Below are positions 50,974 through 61,977 of a stretch of DNA of 64,000 bases, one piece after another. How positions within the stretch are numbered: position 1 is the first letter of the stretch; the number at the start of each line of letters is the position of its first letter. Source of the DNA: Streptomyces sp. NBC_00286 (GTDB lineage Bacteria; Actinomycetota; Actinomycetes; Streptomycetales; Streptomycetaceae); the NCBI RefSeq assembly GCF_036173125.1, contig NZ_CP108054.1:3782001-3846000 (forward strand), given 5' to 3'. A model generated the notes under the pieces. The model was given only the letters and a program-made list of their open reading frames with translations, searched no databases and had not been told where the DNA came from. The position numbers and the translations under genes are program-made.

Positions 50974-51870
50974 TCAGCGTGCCGCGGCGCGGGCCAGCTC
51001 GTTCAGCGTGGCCGCCACCGCGGGAACTTGGGCCAGATCGGGGAGCGTGAGCGCGACGATCTCCCGCCGGAGCGCGGGCTCCACCGTCACCGTGCGTGCC
51101 CTCTTGGGGCGTACGGACTCGATGGCCAGCTCCGGCAGCACGGCAACGCCAAGACCCGCGCCGACCAGACCGACCACCGCCGGATAGTCGTCGGTCGCGA
51201 AGTCGATACGAGGGGTGAAGCCGGCACTCTCGCAGGCCTCGACGAGCTGCCCGCGGCAGCGGGGGCAGCCCGCGATCCACGGGTCCCCGGCGAGTTCGCC
51301 GATGGCGACCGACTCCGCACCGGCCAGCCGGTGCCCCTCCGGGACGAGCCCGACGAGCCGGTCGCGGAGCAGGGGTCGTACCACCAGGTCGTCCCACTCC
51401 TCGGCGCTCGCCGCGCCCTCGTATCTGAAGGCCAGCGCCACATCGCAGTCGCCCTCGCGGAGCATCTCGACCGAGTGAGGCGGCTCGGCCTCCTCCAGGG
51501 AGACGCGGGTGCCGGGGTGTGCGGCGCGCAGAGCGGCGAGTGCGGTCGGTACGAGCGTGGAGCTGCCGCTGGGGAACGAGACCAGGCGGACCCGGCCCGC
51601 GCGCAGGCCCGCGATCGCGGCGACCTCCTCCTCGGCGGCGGTGAGGCCGGCGATGATGCCCGCGGCATGGCGTACCAGCGCCTCCCCGGCCTGCGTCAGA
51701 CGCATTTCGCGGCCCGTGCGGATGAGCAGCGGCGTACCGACGGAGGCTTCCAGGGCCTTCATCTGCTGGCTGACGGCGGGCTGCGTGCAGCCCAGCTCGC
51801 GCCCCGCCGCCGAGAAGGAGCCGGTGGCGGCCACGGCGCGCAGCACACGGAGATGACGGGCTTCGATCAC
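50974..51870 (-). CDS. LysR-family transcriptional regulator
   Basis: 298 aa, GTG start (MIEARHLRVLRAVAATGSFS). Helix-turn-helix ~residues 17-60 (AAGRELGCTQPAVSQQMKAL) and the effector domain after ~90. Adjacent in the divergent direction is a MOSC-domain gene 79 bp away, its likely target. The effector-domain sequence RGQLVEACESAGFTPRIDFA is typical of LysR regulators of unknown ligand. Confidence 0.93.
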   Translation of the reverse strand: MIEARHLRVLRAVAATGSFSAAGRELGCTQPAVSQQMKALEASVGTPLLIRTGREMRLTQAGEALVRHAAGIIAGLTAAEEEVAAIAGLRAGRVRLVSFPSGSSTLVPTALAALRAAHPGTRVSLEEAEPPHSVEMLREGDCDVALAFRYEGAASAEEWDDLVVRPLLRDRLVGLVPEGHRLAGAESVAIGELAGDPWIAGCPRCRGQLVEACESAGFTPRIDFATDDYPAVVGLVGAGLGVAVLPELAIESVRPKRARTVTVEPALRREIVALTLPDLAQVPAVAATLNELARAAAR

Positions 51871-51949
51871 GTCCTGAGCATAAGCGCATCTTGGGTACGT
51901 AGCTGAATATTGCGTCGCGCCTTTGGTCGCCCTCGCCTAGCGTGCTGGC

Positions 51950-52615
51950 ATGAAGCTTCTGTCGTTGAATCTGGGCCGGCCCGAGGTCACCGAGCACACG
52001 GATCAGCCGGAGCGCGTGACCGGGATCGACAAGCGGCCGGTGGACGGGCCGGTGCGGGTGACGGCGCCCGGGCCCAAGGGGGTCGGCGCCAGTGGGGTGG
52101 CCGGGGACGCCGTGTGTCACACGAAGCATCACGGCGGGGATCACCAGGCCGTGTACGCCTTCGCACGCGAGGATCTCGACGACTGGGAGCGGGAGTTGGG
52201 GCACACGCTGGCCAGTGGCACGTTCGGCGAGAACCTCACGACGGAGGGACTCGATGTGACCGGCGCGAAGATCGGGGAGCGCTGGCGGATCGGTTCCGAG
52301 GTGGTCCTCGAGGTCACCAGCGGGCGGATTCCCTGCAACACCTTCCAGGGCCATCTCGGGGAGAAGGGGTGGGTCAGGCGGTTCACGCGGAAGGGGGCGC
52401 CCGGCGCGTATCTGCGAGTGATCGAGCCGGGGGAGATACGGGCCGGGGATCCGATCGAGATCGTGCACCGGCCGGACCACGAGGTGACCGTCGCCTTCCA
52501 GTTCCGGGCGGTCACAACCGTGCGGGAGCTGCTGCCGCGGCTGCTCGCGGCGGGTGACGCGCTGCATCCGGAGGCGATCGAGAGGGCGCGGGCCTATATG
52601 GCGCGGCAGAGTTGA
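51950..52615 (+). CDS. MOSC domain protein
   Basis: 221 aa, ATG at 51950. The TAGCGT box lies six bases before the start, so the transcript may be leaderless. MOSC fold: VTAPGPKGVGASGVAGDAVC, HHGGDHQAVYAFAREDLDDW, GTFGENLTTEGLDV and the conserved Cys in SGRIPCNTFQGHLG. MOSC domains bind molybdenum cofactor or move sulphur; this YiiM-like form is involved in detoxification in other bacteria. It is divergent from a LysR regulator. Confidence 0.92.
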   Translation: MKLLSLNLGRPEVTEHTDQPERVTGIDKRPVDGPVRVTAPGPKGVGASGVAGDAVCHTKHHGGDHQAVYAFAREDLDDWERELGHTLASGTFGENLTTEGLDVTGAKIGERWRIGSEVVLEVTSGRIPCNTFQGHLGEKGWVRRFTRKGAPGAYLRVIEPGEIRAGDPIEIVHRPDHEVTVAFQFRAVTTVRELLPRLLAAGDALHPEAIERARAYMARQS

Positions 52616-52691
52616 CGGATCGTCATCCCGGTAGGGCGGAATTCGGGAATCCGGTGCGGTCGGGCCGACGCGCACTCAATAACCTTGGGGC

Positions 52692-53465
52692 ATGACAACG
52701 GCTCTGATTACGGGATCGACCGCGGGCATCGGTGCCGCCTTCGCGCGACGCCTGGCCTCCGACGGCCACAACCTCGTGCTGGTGGCGCGTGACAAGAAGC
52801 GGCTCGGTGAGCAGGCGACCGAGTTGCACGACCGGCACGGCATCGAGGCAGAGGTGCTGTCGGCGGACCTGGCGACGGACGACGGCATCGAGGCGGTGGC
52901 CGCCCGCCTCTCGGACCGTAAGCACCCGGTCGACCTGCTGATCAACAACGCCGGCTTCGGCAACAAGGGCCGCTTTCTGGACGTACCGATGGCGGACGAG
53001 CTGACGATGCTCAAGGTGCACTGCGAGGCGGTGCTCCGGCTGACCTCGGCGGCGACGGAATCCATGCGGGACCGCGGTCGTGGGGGTGTCGTCAACGTCG
53101 CGTCGGTGGCGGCGTTTCTGCCGCGTGGCACCTACGGGGCGTCGAAGGCCTGGGTCGTGCAGTTCACCCAGGGCGTGGCGAAGGACCTGGCGGGGTCGGG
53201 GGTCCGGCTGATGGCGCTGTGCCCCGGCTTTGTGCGTACGGAGTTCCATGAGCGGGCCGGGATGGGAACGGACAACATCCCCGACTGGATGTGGCTCGAC
53301 GCCGACAAAGTGGCCACGGCGGCCCTCGCGGACCTGGCCCGCGGCAAGTCGCTGTCCATTCCCGATCCGCGTTACAAGGCCATCATGGGCTTGGTGAAAG
53401 TGGCCCCGCGCGGTCTGCTCGGCGGGGTCAGTTCGAGGGCGGGAAGGAAATACGGGCCGCAGTAA
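52692..53465 (+). CDS. SDR family NAD(P)-dependent oxidoreductase
   Basis: 257 aa, ATG at 52692. TAACCT stands six bases upstream of the start, again suggesting a leaderless transcript. Classical SDR: TGSTAGIGAAFARRLASDGH, INNAGFGNKG, active-site YGASKAW. The substrate is unknown. It resembles YqjQ/DltE-like SDRs. It is followed by the two-domain SnoaL-like gene. Confidence 0.92.
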   Translation: MTTALITGSTAGIGAAFARRLASDGHNLVLVARDKKRLGEQATELHDRHGIEAEVLSADLATDDGIEAVAARLSDRKHPVDLLINNAGFGNKGRFLDVPMADELTMLKVHCEAVLRLTSAATESMRDRGRGGVVNVASVAAFLPRGTYGASKAWVVQFTQGVAKDLAGSGVRLMALCPGFVRTEFHERAGMGTDNIPDWMWLDADKVATAALADLARGKSLSIPDPRYKAIMGLVKVAPRGLLGGVSSRAGRKYGPQ

Positions 53466-53582
53466 CACCCGGTCGCCACCGCATTGCCCCCATTCACGTC
53501 GCCAATTCAACTAAGACACCGCTGGGCGATTTTCACTAAAATGGGGGATTCAGCCGGAGTCAGGGGGGCTGGAGGCGGCGTC

Positions 53583-54290
53583 ATGACCTTTGTGCAACTC
53601 ATCGACTGCAAGACGAGCCGGTTCGACGAGGTGAACCGGCTGATGGACACCTGGGTCGAGCGGACCAAGGGGAAGCGGACGGCGACGCACAGTCTGATCG
53701 GCAAGGACCGGTCCGACTCGTCGCACATCATCGAGATCGTCGAGTTCCCGTCGTACGAGGAGGCGATGCGGAACTCGAATCTGCCCGAGACGGACGAGGT
53801 CTTCCGCCAGCTGGTGGCGCTCTGCGAGGAGATGCCGACGTTCACGGACCTGGATGTCGTACGGGACGAGCAGCTGTACGCGGCGAATATCCGCAGGCTC
53901 TTCGAGGCGATCGGCACGAAGGGTGAACTGCCCCCGCTCAACGACCTGATCGCGGAGAACTACCACGACCACGATCCCGCCAACGACCAGGACACCATCG
54001 GACTCGACGCGATGCGGCGCGAGATGGGGATGTGGCGCGGAGCGTTCGACTTCACGTTCACCGTCGAGGACCAGATCACCCAGGGCGACCGGGTCTGCAC
54101 GCGCTGGACCTGGAACGGCACCCACAAGGGTGACTTCCTGGGGATTCCGTCGACCGGCAGGACGGTCAGCATGACCGGGACGACCGTCTTCCGCTGCCAG
54201 GAGGACGGCAAGATCGTCGAGGGCTGGTGGCAGTACGACCGGCTGGGGCTGATGGCCCAGCTCGGGGTGCTCGACCAGCTCGAGATCTAG
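53583..54290 (+). CDS. Two-domain protein: dimeric alpha/beta barrel plus SnoaL-like
   Basis: 235 aa, ATG start. The N-terminal ~95 residues (FVQLIDCKTSRFDEVNRLMD, HIIEIVEFPSYEEAMRNS) look like an antibiotic-monooxygenase-type alpha/beta barrel. The C-terminal half (~105-235: LNDLIAENYHDHDPANDQDT, TRWTWNGTHKGDFLGIPSTG, TTVFRCQEDGKIVEGWWQYD) is a SnoaL/ester-cyclase-like NTF2 fold. The combination suggests a small-molecule enzyme, but no substrate is inferable. It ends before a perfect 42-bp palindrome. Confidence 0.87.
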   Translation: MTFVQLIDCKTSRFDEVNRLMDTWVERTKGKRTATHSLIGKDRSDSSHIIEIVEFPSYEEAMRNSNLPETDEVFRQLVALCEEMPTFTDLDVVRDEQLYAANIRRLFEAIGTKGELPPLNDLIAENYHDHDPANDQDTIGLDAMRREMGMWRGAFDFTFTVEDQITQGDRVCTRWTWNGTHKGDFLGIPSTGRTVSMTGTTVFRCQEDGKIVEGWWQYDRLGLMAQLGVLDQLEI

Positions 54291-54300
54291 GGCGAATTGA

Positions 54301-54342
54301 GAGAGGCCCGGTACCCCACGCGCGTGGGGTACCGGGCCTCTC
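54301..54342. terminator. Perfect 42-bp palindrome, bidirectional terminator
   Basis: GAGAGGCCCGGTACCCCACG is followed by its exact complement, giving a 21+21 palindrome. It lies between the convergent SnoaL-like gene and groEL. Confidence 0.88.
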
Positions 54343-54392
54343 TCCGGGCGTCGTCAGGGACGTACCGCCCTAGTGTCCGAGCTGTCCGAGCC

Positions 54393-56027
<1,635 letters not shown>

Positions 56028-56048
56028 TCAGTCCTTTCGGAAAAAACG

Positions 56049-56104
56049 AACCGCGCCCCCGGCGCCCGGCTTCTTAGTGGTCGCAGGGGGCCAGGGGCGC
56101 GGTT
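56049..56104 (-). other. Inverted repeat between groES and groEL1
   Basis: AACCGCGCCCC (56049-56059) and GGGGCGCGGTT (56094-56104) pair perfectly over 11 bp around a 34-base loop containing a second GC-rich dyad. It lies after the groES stop and before the groEL1 ribosome binding site. It may attenuate or process the transcript to give more groES than groEL1 message. Confidence 0.7.
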
Positions 56105-56123
56105 CAAAGCAAACCTGGGTGAA

Positions 56124-56432
56124 TTACTTCTCGATGATCGCGAGCACGTCGCGAGCCGAGAGGACGAGGTACTCCTCGCCGCTGTACTTCACTTCGGTGC
56201 CGCCGTACTTGCTGTACAGCACGATGTCGCCGGTCTTCACGTCGAGCGGCAGGCGCTCGCCGTTCTCGAACCGGCCCGGGCCCACGGCAAGGACGACGCC
56301 CTCCTGGGGCTTCTCCTTCGCAGTGTCCGGGATGACCAGGCCCGAGGCCGTGGTCTGCTCGGCCTCGACGGCCTGGACCACAATGCGGTCCTCGAGCGGC
56401 TTGATGGCAACCTTGGAGCTGGCGGTCGTCAC
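56124..56432 (-). CDS. groES: Co-chaperonin GroES
   Basis: 102 aa ([20 protein letters not shown]). Cpn10 mobile-loop and dome motifs: [40 protein letters not shown]. First gene of the groES-groEL1 operon, controlled by a sigma-HrdB-type promoter and two CIRCE elements upstream. Confidence 0.97.
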   Translation of the reverse strand: MTTASSKVAIKPLEDRIVVQAVEAEQTTASGLVIPDTAKEKPQEGVVLAVGPGRFENGERLPLDVKTGDIVLYSKYGGTEVKYSGEEYLVLSARDVLAIIEK

Positions 56433-56531
56433 GATCCGACCTCCCCCTTCGGAGATCTCACGGGGTTAACTGTCTGAGGTGGCGACCAGGTCGATCCGTC
56501 GTCGCGGGTGCCGGACCTGCCCGTCGCGTTG

Positions 56532-56558
56532 TTGGCACTCTCCAGTGGGGAGTGCCAG
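56532..56558 (-). promoter_or_regulatory. CIRCE element 1
   Basis: TTGGCACTC-N9-GAGTGCCAG on the plus strand, an inverted repeat close to the HrcA-binding CIRCE consensus (TTAGCACTC-N9-GAGTGCTAA). It covers the predicted start point of the groES transcript. Confidence 0.9.
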
Positions 56559-56563
56559 ACCTG

Positions 56564-56593
56564 AGACTATGACCGCGATTAGCACTCGGTCAA
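56564..56593 (-). promoter_or_regulatory. groES promoter
   Basis: On the minus strand TTGACC (56593-56588) and TAGTCT (56569-56564) are separated by 18 bases, matching a vegetative promoter. The -35 lies inside CIRCE element 2, so HrcA binding would block polymerase. Confidence 0.8.
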
Positions 56594-56605
56594 GCGGAGT
56601 GCCAA
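56579..56605 (-). promoter_or_regulatory. CIRCE element 2
   Basis: TTAGCACTC-N9-GAGTGCCAA, near-perfect CIRCE. It contains the -35 hexamer. Confidence 0.92.
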
Positions 56606-56656
56606 TCGCCTCCGGCGTGTTCGCAGGTTTTGGGCACCCTGCGTTGGTGCCGGCGT

Positions 56657-56751
56657 CCACTGGGGGCTCCGCCCCCAGACCCCCGTATCGGCCTTCGGCC
56701 TCGTCCTCAAACTCCCCCAGCTACCGCTGGGAGGTGCCCCCAGACGGGCTG
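56657..56751. repeat. Intergenic repeat R2, copy b
   Basis: A ~95-bp element starting CACTGGGGGCTCCGCCCCCA and ending GGTGCCCCCAGACGGGCTGA, with the same internal blocks as the copy at 19423-19512. It fills most of the gap between the groES promoter and the deacetylase 3' end. Confidence 0.88.
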
Positions 56752-56823
56752 AATATGGCTGGGCCGGTTGGAGATTGCGCGTCGACTGCGCCCCCGCCCC
56801 GCCTCCTGGCCCCGCAGAAAGCC

Positions 56824-57639
56824 TCAGAGGTAATCCTCCAGCCTTGCCACCGTGAAGCCCTGCTGCTGGATGTGGTTCAGCATTCGCGTCGTCGTCTCCG
56901 CGAGGGTTGCGCCGTCGCGGCCCTCCGGGCAGTGGAGGATGTCGCCCGGCCGTAGGCGCTTCGCGTCGCTCCACAGGACCACCGCCGCTACTCCGCAGTC
57001 CGCTGCCGCTCTGAGCGTGTCGTCGTTGTAGGCGCCGTATGGGGGGCGGAACAGGTGGGGGCGGATTCCGAAGCGGTGCTTGAGTTTGTCCTGTTGGCCG
57101 CAGATCTCGGCTCGTTGGCCGGCGTAGGGGAGGCTGGGCAGGTAGGGGTGGTCCAGGGTGTGGTTCTGGACGCTTGCGCCTACCGCGCGCAGGCGGCCGA
57201 AGTGCGCGTATCCCGGTCCTACGACGCTGTCCGTGAGGAACATGCTGACCGGCAGCCGGAGTTCGCGGACCAGGTCGACGAACCGCGGGTCGCGCTCGGC
57301 GCCGTCGTCGAAGGTCAGGAAGACGACCTTGTCGCGGGTGGGGACACGGTCGACGACGGGCGGCAGGCCCGGACCCGCGGGGCGTACGTCGGGGCGGGCG
57401 GGTGGTTCCGGTGCCGGGGCGAGCGGGGCGGGGAGGCCCCAGCGGCGGTACGTCGCGGCCGGGACGCCGTGGGTTCGTACCGTCGATGTCGCCTTCTTGT
57501 CGAGCCTGTCGAGGTGTTCGGCCGGGGCGACGGGGCGGGCGCAGCCGGTGGCGCCTGTGGCCAGCAGTGCGGACGCGAGTACGGCCGTGGCCAGGGCGCG
57601 ACGGAAGCCGACTTTGCCATCTTGTCGTACCGATCGCAT
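56824..57639 (-). CDS. Polysaccharide deacetylase, probable lipoprotein
   Basis: 271 aa, ATG start. The signal peptide ends in a lipobox-like stretch (LLATGATGCARP, Cys ~33), so it may be lipid-anchored. NodB domain (~100-265): motif 1 VVFLTFDDGAERD (Asp pair), motif 2 HTLDHP (metal His residues), motif 3 FRPPYGAYNDDT, then DAKRLRPGDILHCPEGRDG. It should deacetylate a wall or extracellular polysaccharide such as peptidoglycan or chitin. It is divergent from the methyltransferase gene. Confidence 0.9.
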   Translation of the reverse strand: MRSVRQDGKVGFRRALATAVLASALLATGATGCARPVAPAEHLDRLDKKATSTVRTHGVPAATYRRWGLPAPLAPAPEPPARPDVRPAGPGLPPVVDRVPTRDKVVFLTFDDGAERDPRFVDLVRELRLPVSMFLTDSVVGPGYAHFGRLRAVGASVQNHTLDHPYLPSLPYAGQRAEICGQQDKLKHRFGIRPHLFRPPYGAYNDDTLRAAADCGVAAVVLWSDAKRLRPGDILHCPEGRDGATLAETTTRMLNHIQQQGFTVARLEDYL

Positions 57640-57730
57640 GGCCCCGGATCCTCACAGGCCATGCGCCGTACGAGCCCTCGACACCGCCCACCGGGCGCGT
57701 ACCGTCCACCGACTGGCCCACAATGGGGCC

Positions 57731-58927
57731 GTGGACGATCACGACCCCCTGGCCTCCTTCGCCGCGCTGCTCACCGACCGCGGACGGTTTCTGCTCGACG
57801 AGGTGCGGGAGGTCGAACCGGCGCAGGAGCTGGCCGTGGCCACGCGGTTGCGGCGGGAGCATCCCGCCGAGCTCGTGTCCGCGGCGATCGCGCAGGCGCG
57901 GTGGCGGCAGCGGGCGGTGGCGAAGTTCGGGGGCGCTGACGCCGGGCGGATGTTCTTCACCGCGAATGGGGTCGAGCAGGCGACTCGGGCGACGGTCGCG
58001 GCGTACCGGGCGAAGCGTTTCACGGACCTCGGCGTACGGTCCGTCGCCGATCTCTGCTGTGGCATCGGCGGGGACGCCATCGCCCTCGCCCGCGCGGGGG
58101 TACGTGTCCTGGCTGTCGATCGCGACCCGCTGACCTGCGCGGTGGCGCGAGCGAACGCCGAAGAGCTGGGGCTCGGCGACCTGATCGACGTACGGGAGGC
58201 GAATGTCACGGAGGTCGATACGTCCTCGTACGACGCGGTCTTCGTCGATCCCGCCAGGAGGGGTGGACGGGGGCGGATCTTCGATCCTGAGGCTTATTCG
58301 CCGCCTCTCACCTGGGCCGTCGATGCGGCCCGCAAGGCGCCTCGGGCCGCGCTGAAGATCGCGCCCGGGATTCCGCACGAGGCGGTTCCGGGCGAGGCCG
58401 AGGCCGAGTGGGTCTCGGATGCCGGGGATGTGAAGGAGGCGGTGCTGTGGTTCGGCACCGAACCCGGGGTTGTGCGTGCCACCCTGCTGCCCGGGCCGCG
58501 CAGCCTGCGCGGGCGTGGGCTGCCCGATCCTCAAGTGCGGCCGCCGGGGCGGTACTTGTACGAGCCTGACGGTGCCGTCATCCGTGCGCACCTGGTCGCG
58601 GAGGTCGCCGAGGAGGTAGGCGGCGGGCTGCTCGACGAGACGATCGCGTACGTCACCGCGGACGCCGTGACCTCGACCCCGTACGCCACCGCCTACGAGA
58701 TCACGGATCAACTCCCCTTCAACGTAAAGAGGTTGAAGGCGTTGCTACGGGAGCGTGACGTCGGCATCCTCACCGTCAAGAAGCGCGGCTCGGCGGTCGA
58801 GCCGGAGGAACTCCGGCGCAAGGTGAAGCCGCAAGGGCCGAACTCGGCGACCGTGTTCCTGACGCGCATGAAGGGGGCTCCGACCATGCTGATCGGGCAT
58901 CCCGTCCAACGGCAGAAGGCCGCTTAG
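57731..58927 (+). CDS. Class I SAM-dependent methyltransferase, THUMP-like
   Basis: 398 aa from the GTG at 57731 ([18 protein letters not shown]). A helical N-terminal part precedes the Rossmann core: [20 protein letters not shown] (SAM motif), [20 protein letters not shown], and the catalytic-site-like [18 protein letters not shown]. The C-terminal ~60 residues ([20 protein letters not shown]) match the THUMP-like domain, pointing to RNA methylation. The substrate is not assigned. The stop codon overlaps the convergent dipeptidase stop by 4 bp. Confidence 0.9.
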   Translation: MDDHDPLASFAALLTDRGRFLLDEVREVEPAQELAVATRLRREHPAELVSAAIAQARWRQRAVAKFGGADAGRMFFTANGVEQATRATVAAYRAKRFTDLGVRSVADLCCGIGGDAIALARAGVRVLAVDRDPLTCAVARANAEELGLGDLIDVREANVTEVDTSSYDAVFVDPARRGGRGRIFDPEAYSPPLTWAVDAARKAPRAALKIAPGIPHEAVPGEAEAEWVSDAGDVKEAVLWFGTEPGVVRATLLPGPRSLRGRGLPDPQVRPPGRYLYEPDGAVIRAHLVAEVAEEVGGGLLDETIAYVTADAVTSTPYATAYEITDQLPFNVKRLKALLRERDVGILTVKKRGSAVEPEELRRKVKPQGPNSATVFLTRMKGAPTMLIGHPVQRQKAA

Positions 58928-60102
58928 CCGTCCAGTTGCACCAGTGTCGCGTTCGACGGACCCCTGCGGGAGCGCTCATCGCGTGCCACGTCCGCCGCCG
59001 CCCCCAGCACTCGTACCGCGTTCTGCCAGGTCAGCTTGGCGAGGTCCGGCTTTGACCAACCCCGGTTCAGGAGTTCGGCGATGAGGTTCGGGTAGCCCGA
59101 GACGTCGTGCAGGTCGTCGGGGGTGAAGGCTGTGCCGTCGTAGTCGCCGCCGATGCCGATGTGGTCGATTCCGGCGGCCTCGCGCATGTGGTCGAGGTGG
59201 TCGGCGACCGTCGCGGCGGTGGCGACCGGGCGGGGGTGCGCGTCCTCGAAGGCGCGGTGGACCTTCATCGCCTCTGACGTGGTGTCCAGGGGGTGGAAGC
59301 CGTGCTCGCGCATGTTCTCGTCCGCCGCCTCCGTCCAGTCGACGGCCGCCTGGAGGACGAACTTCGGGACGAACGTCACCATCGCTACGCCGCCGTTGGC
59401 CGGCAGGCGCTCCAGTACGTCATCCGGGATGTTGCGGGGGTGGTCGCAGACCGCGCGTGCGGAGGAGTGGGAGAAGATCACGGGCGCGACGGTCGTGTCG
59501 AGGGCGTCGCGCATCGTCGTCGGGGCGACGTGGGAGAGGTCGACGAGCATGCCCTCGCGGTTCATCTCCCGGACCACCTCGCGGCCGAAGGCCGACAGGC
59601 CGCCGACGCCCGGCTCGTCCGTCGCGGAGTCCGCCCAGGGGATGTTGTCGTTGTGGGTGAGCGTCATGTAGCGGACGCCCAGCGCGTACAACGCCCGTAG
59701 CGTGGCGAGGGAGTTGGCGATCGAGTGGCCGCCCTCCGCGCCCATCAGCGAGGCGATACGGCCCTCGCCGCGCGCCGCCTCCATGTCGGCGGCGGTCAGC
59801 GCGGCCTTCAGGTCCGCGGGATGGCGCGCGATCAACTGCTGTACGCAGTCGATCTGTTCGAGCGTGGCGGGCACGGGCTCCGGCAGGTCCGAGCGGACGT
59901 ACACCGACCAGAACTGGGCGCCCACGCCGCCTGCGCGCAGCCGCGGCAGGTCGGTGTGCAGGTGCGCGCTCTGGTCGGTGGTGAGGTCGCGGGCGTCGAG
60001 GTCGTAGCGGACCTGTTCGCGCAGGGCCCAGGGGAGGTCGTTGTGCCCGTCGGCGATCGGGAACTCCCGCAGCAGTTCCCGGGCTTCGTCCAGCGACGTC
60101 AC
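58924..60102 (-). CDS. Membrane dipeptidase family (M19) enzyme
   Basis: 392 aa, GTG start 4 bp after the purE stop. Renal-dipeptidase-type TIM barrel: [14 protein letters not shown] (metal ligands H, D), [48 protein letters not shown] and [10 protein letters not shown]. Typically hydrolyses L-D or D-amino-acid dipeptides with zinc. Third gene of the purK-purE operon; the link to purine synthesis is not functional as far as I know. Confidence 0.93.
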   Translation of the reverse strand: MTSLDEARELLREFPIADGHNDLPWALREQVRYDLDARDLTTDQSAHLHTDLPRLRAGGVGAQFWSVYVRSDLPEPVPATLEQIDCVQQLIARHPADLKAALTAADMEAARGEGRIASLMGAEGGHSIANSLATLRALYALGVRYMTLTHNDNIPWADSATDEPGVGGLSAFGREVVREMNREGMLVDLSHVAPTTMRDALDTTVAPVIFSHSSARAVCDHPRNIPDDVLERLPANGGVAMVTFVPKFVLQAAVDWTEAADENMREHGFHPLDTTSEAMKVHRAFEDAHPRPVATAATVADHLDHMREAAGIDHIGIGGDYDGTAFTPDDLHDVSGYPNLIAELLNRGWSKPDLAKLTWQNAVRVLGAAADVARDERSRRGPSNATLVQLDG

Positions 60103-60106
60103 GCTC

Positions 60107-60649
60107 TCAGCTCCCCGAGCCGAAGCCGAAGCCCGCGGCGCCCTCGGTCTTGGCGCGCAGCCGCTTGCCCTTTTCCGAAGCCTGGTCGTTCAGTTCCTGC
60201 TGGAACTCCCGCATACGGCCGCGGAGTTCCTCGTCGTGGGCACCGAGGATGCGGGCCGCGAGCAGTCCGGCATTGCGCGCGCCGGCGACCGAGACGGTGG
60301 CGACCGGCACTCCGGCGGGCATCTGCACGATGGACAGCAGGGAGTCCATGCCGTCCAGGTGCTTCAGCGGCACGGGCACGCCGATCACGGGCAGCGGGGT
60401 CACGGAGGCGAGCATGCCCGGCAGATGGGCGGCCCCGCCCGCACCCGCGATGATCACCTTGATGCCGCGGCCGGCCGCCTCCTCGCCGTACGCGATCATC
60501 TCGCGCGGCATCCGGTGCGCGGAGACGACATCGACCTCGTACGCGATCTCGAACTCGTCCAGGGCCTGGGCCGCCGCCTCCATGACGGGCCAGTCGGAGT
60601 CCGAGCCCATGACGATGCCGACGACGGGCGACTCTGGCGCAGTGCTCAT
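60107..60649 (-). CDS. purE: N5-carboxyaminoimidazole ribonucleotide mutase
   Basis: 180 aa from the ATG at 60649, which overlaps the purK stop by 4 bp (ATGA). Rearranges N5-CAIR to CAIR in purine synthesis. PurE signature: [52 protein letters not shown] and [20 protein letters not shown] with the active-site His. The C-terminus has an extra charged helix. Second gene of the operon. Confidence 0.97.
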   Translation of the reverse strand: MSTAPESPVVGIVMGSDSDWPVMEAAAQALDEFEIAYEVDVVSAHRMPREMIAYGEEAAGRGIKVIIAGAGGAAHLPGMLASVTPLPVIGVPVPLKHLDGMDSLLSIVQMPAGVPVATVSVAGARNAGLLAARILGAHDEELRGRMREFQQELNDQASEKGKRLRAKTEGAAGFGFGSGS

Positions 60650-61785
60650 TCGGTGATCGTCCCTCTCAGGTATGCGGCTGCGTGACGGGCGCGGTCGAGG
60701 ACGTCGGCCAGGTCGTCGCCATAGGTGTTGACGTGGCCGACCTTGCGGCCGGGCTTCACGTCCTTGCCGTACATGTGGATCTTGAGCTTCGGGTCGCGGG
60801 CCATGCAGTGCAGGTACGCGGAGTACATGTCGGGGTAGTCGCCGCCGAGGACGTTCACCATGACCGTCCACTTCGCGCGCGGGCGCGGGTCGCCGAGGGG
60901 CAGGTCGAGGACCGCGCGGACGTGGTTGGCGAACTGGGAGGTGATCGCGCCGTCCTGGGACCAGTGGCCGGAGTTGTGGGGGCGCATGGCCAGCTCGTTG
61001 ACCAGGATGCGGCCGTCGCGGGTCTCGAAGAGCTCGACGGCGAGGTGGCCTATGACGTCGAGTTCCTTGGCGATGTTCAGGGCAAGCTGCTCGGCCTTCA
61101 GCGCCCGCTCCTCGGGGAGGTCCGGGGCCGGGGCGATCACCGTGTCACAGACGCCGCCCACCTGCCGCGATTCCACGACGGGGTACGCGACGGCCTGGCC
61201 GTGGGGCGAGCGGACGACGTTCGCGGCGAGTTCCCGTACGAAGTCGACCTTCTCCTCTGCGAGGACCGGGACACCTGCGCGGAAGGGATCCTCGGCCTCC
61301 TCCGCGGACTCCACGACCCACACGCCCTTGCCGTCGTAGCCGCCGCGGACGGTCTTCAGGACGACCGGAAAGCCGTCGCCCTCCTCCGCGAACGCGGCGA
61401 CATCGGCCGGGTCGCTCACGATCCGGTGCCGTGGACACGGCACCCCGATCGCGTCCAGCCGCTCGCGCATCACACCCTTGTCCTGGGCGTGCACCAGAGC
61501 GTCGGGGCCGGGGCGTACGGGAATGCCGTCCGCCTCCAGGGCCCGCAAATGCTCGGTGGGCACATGTTCGTGATCGAAGGTGATCACATCGCAGCCCCGC
61601 GCGAAGTCACGCAGCGTGTCGAGATCGCGATAGTCGCCGACGACGACATCGCCGACGACCTGCGCCGCGGAGTCCTGGGGGGTGTCACTGAGAAGCTTGA
61701 ATCTGATGCCGAGCGGGATGCCAGCCTCGTGCGTCATACGCGCGAGCTGGCCTCCGCCGACCATGCCGACTACCGGGAAAGTCAC
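60646..61785 (-). CDS. purK: 5-(carboxyamino)imidazole ribonucleotide synthase
   Basis: 379 aa from the GTG at 61785 ([20 protein letters not shown]). ATP-grasp enzyme adding bicarbonate to AIR to give N5-CAIR. Signatures: [60 protein letters not shown] and [12 protein letters not shown]. First gene of purK-purE-dipeptidase. Confidence 0.97.
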   Translation of the reverse strand: MTFPVVGMVGGGQLARMTHEAGIPLGIRFKLLSDTPQDSAAQVVGDVVVGDYRDLDTLRDFARGCDVITFDHEHVPTEHLRALEADGIPVRPGPDALVHAQDKGVMRERLDAIGVPCPRHRIVSDPADVAAFAEEGDGFPVVLKTVRGGYDGKGVWVVESAEEAEDPFRAGVPVLAEEKVDFVRELAANVVRSPHGQAVAYPVVESRQVGGVCDTVIAPAPDLPEERALKAEQLALNIAKELDVIGHLAVELFETRDGRILVNELAMRPHNSGHWSQDGAITSQFANHVRAVLDLPLGDPRPRAKWTVMVNVLGGDYPDMYSAYLHCMARDPKLKIHMYGKDVKPGRKVGHVNTYGDDLADVLDRARHAAAYLRGTITE

Positions 61786-61977
61786 GCACCCAGGGTAACG
61801 GCCATGCCAGGGCGCCTCTGCCGCGAGCATGATCATCGAAACTTCCGCATGCCATCACATACTGGCCACATCTTCGGGCTCTGCCCAGGACTGGACCAGC
61901 CGGGCTGGATAGCATGGTCGAGTCGACGAAGGTTGACGAAGTTGGCGTATCCGACGAGACGGGGGCTGGGCGACACC

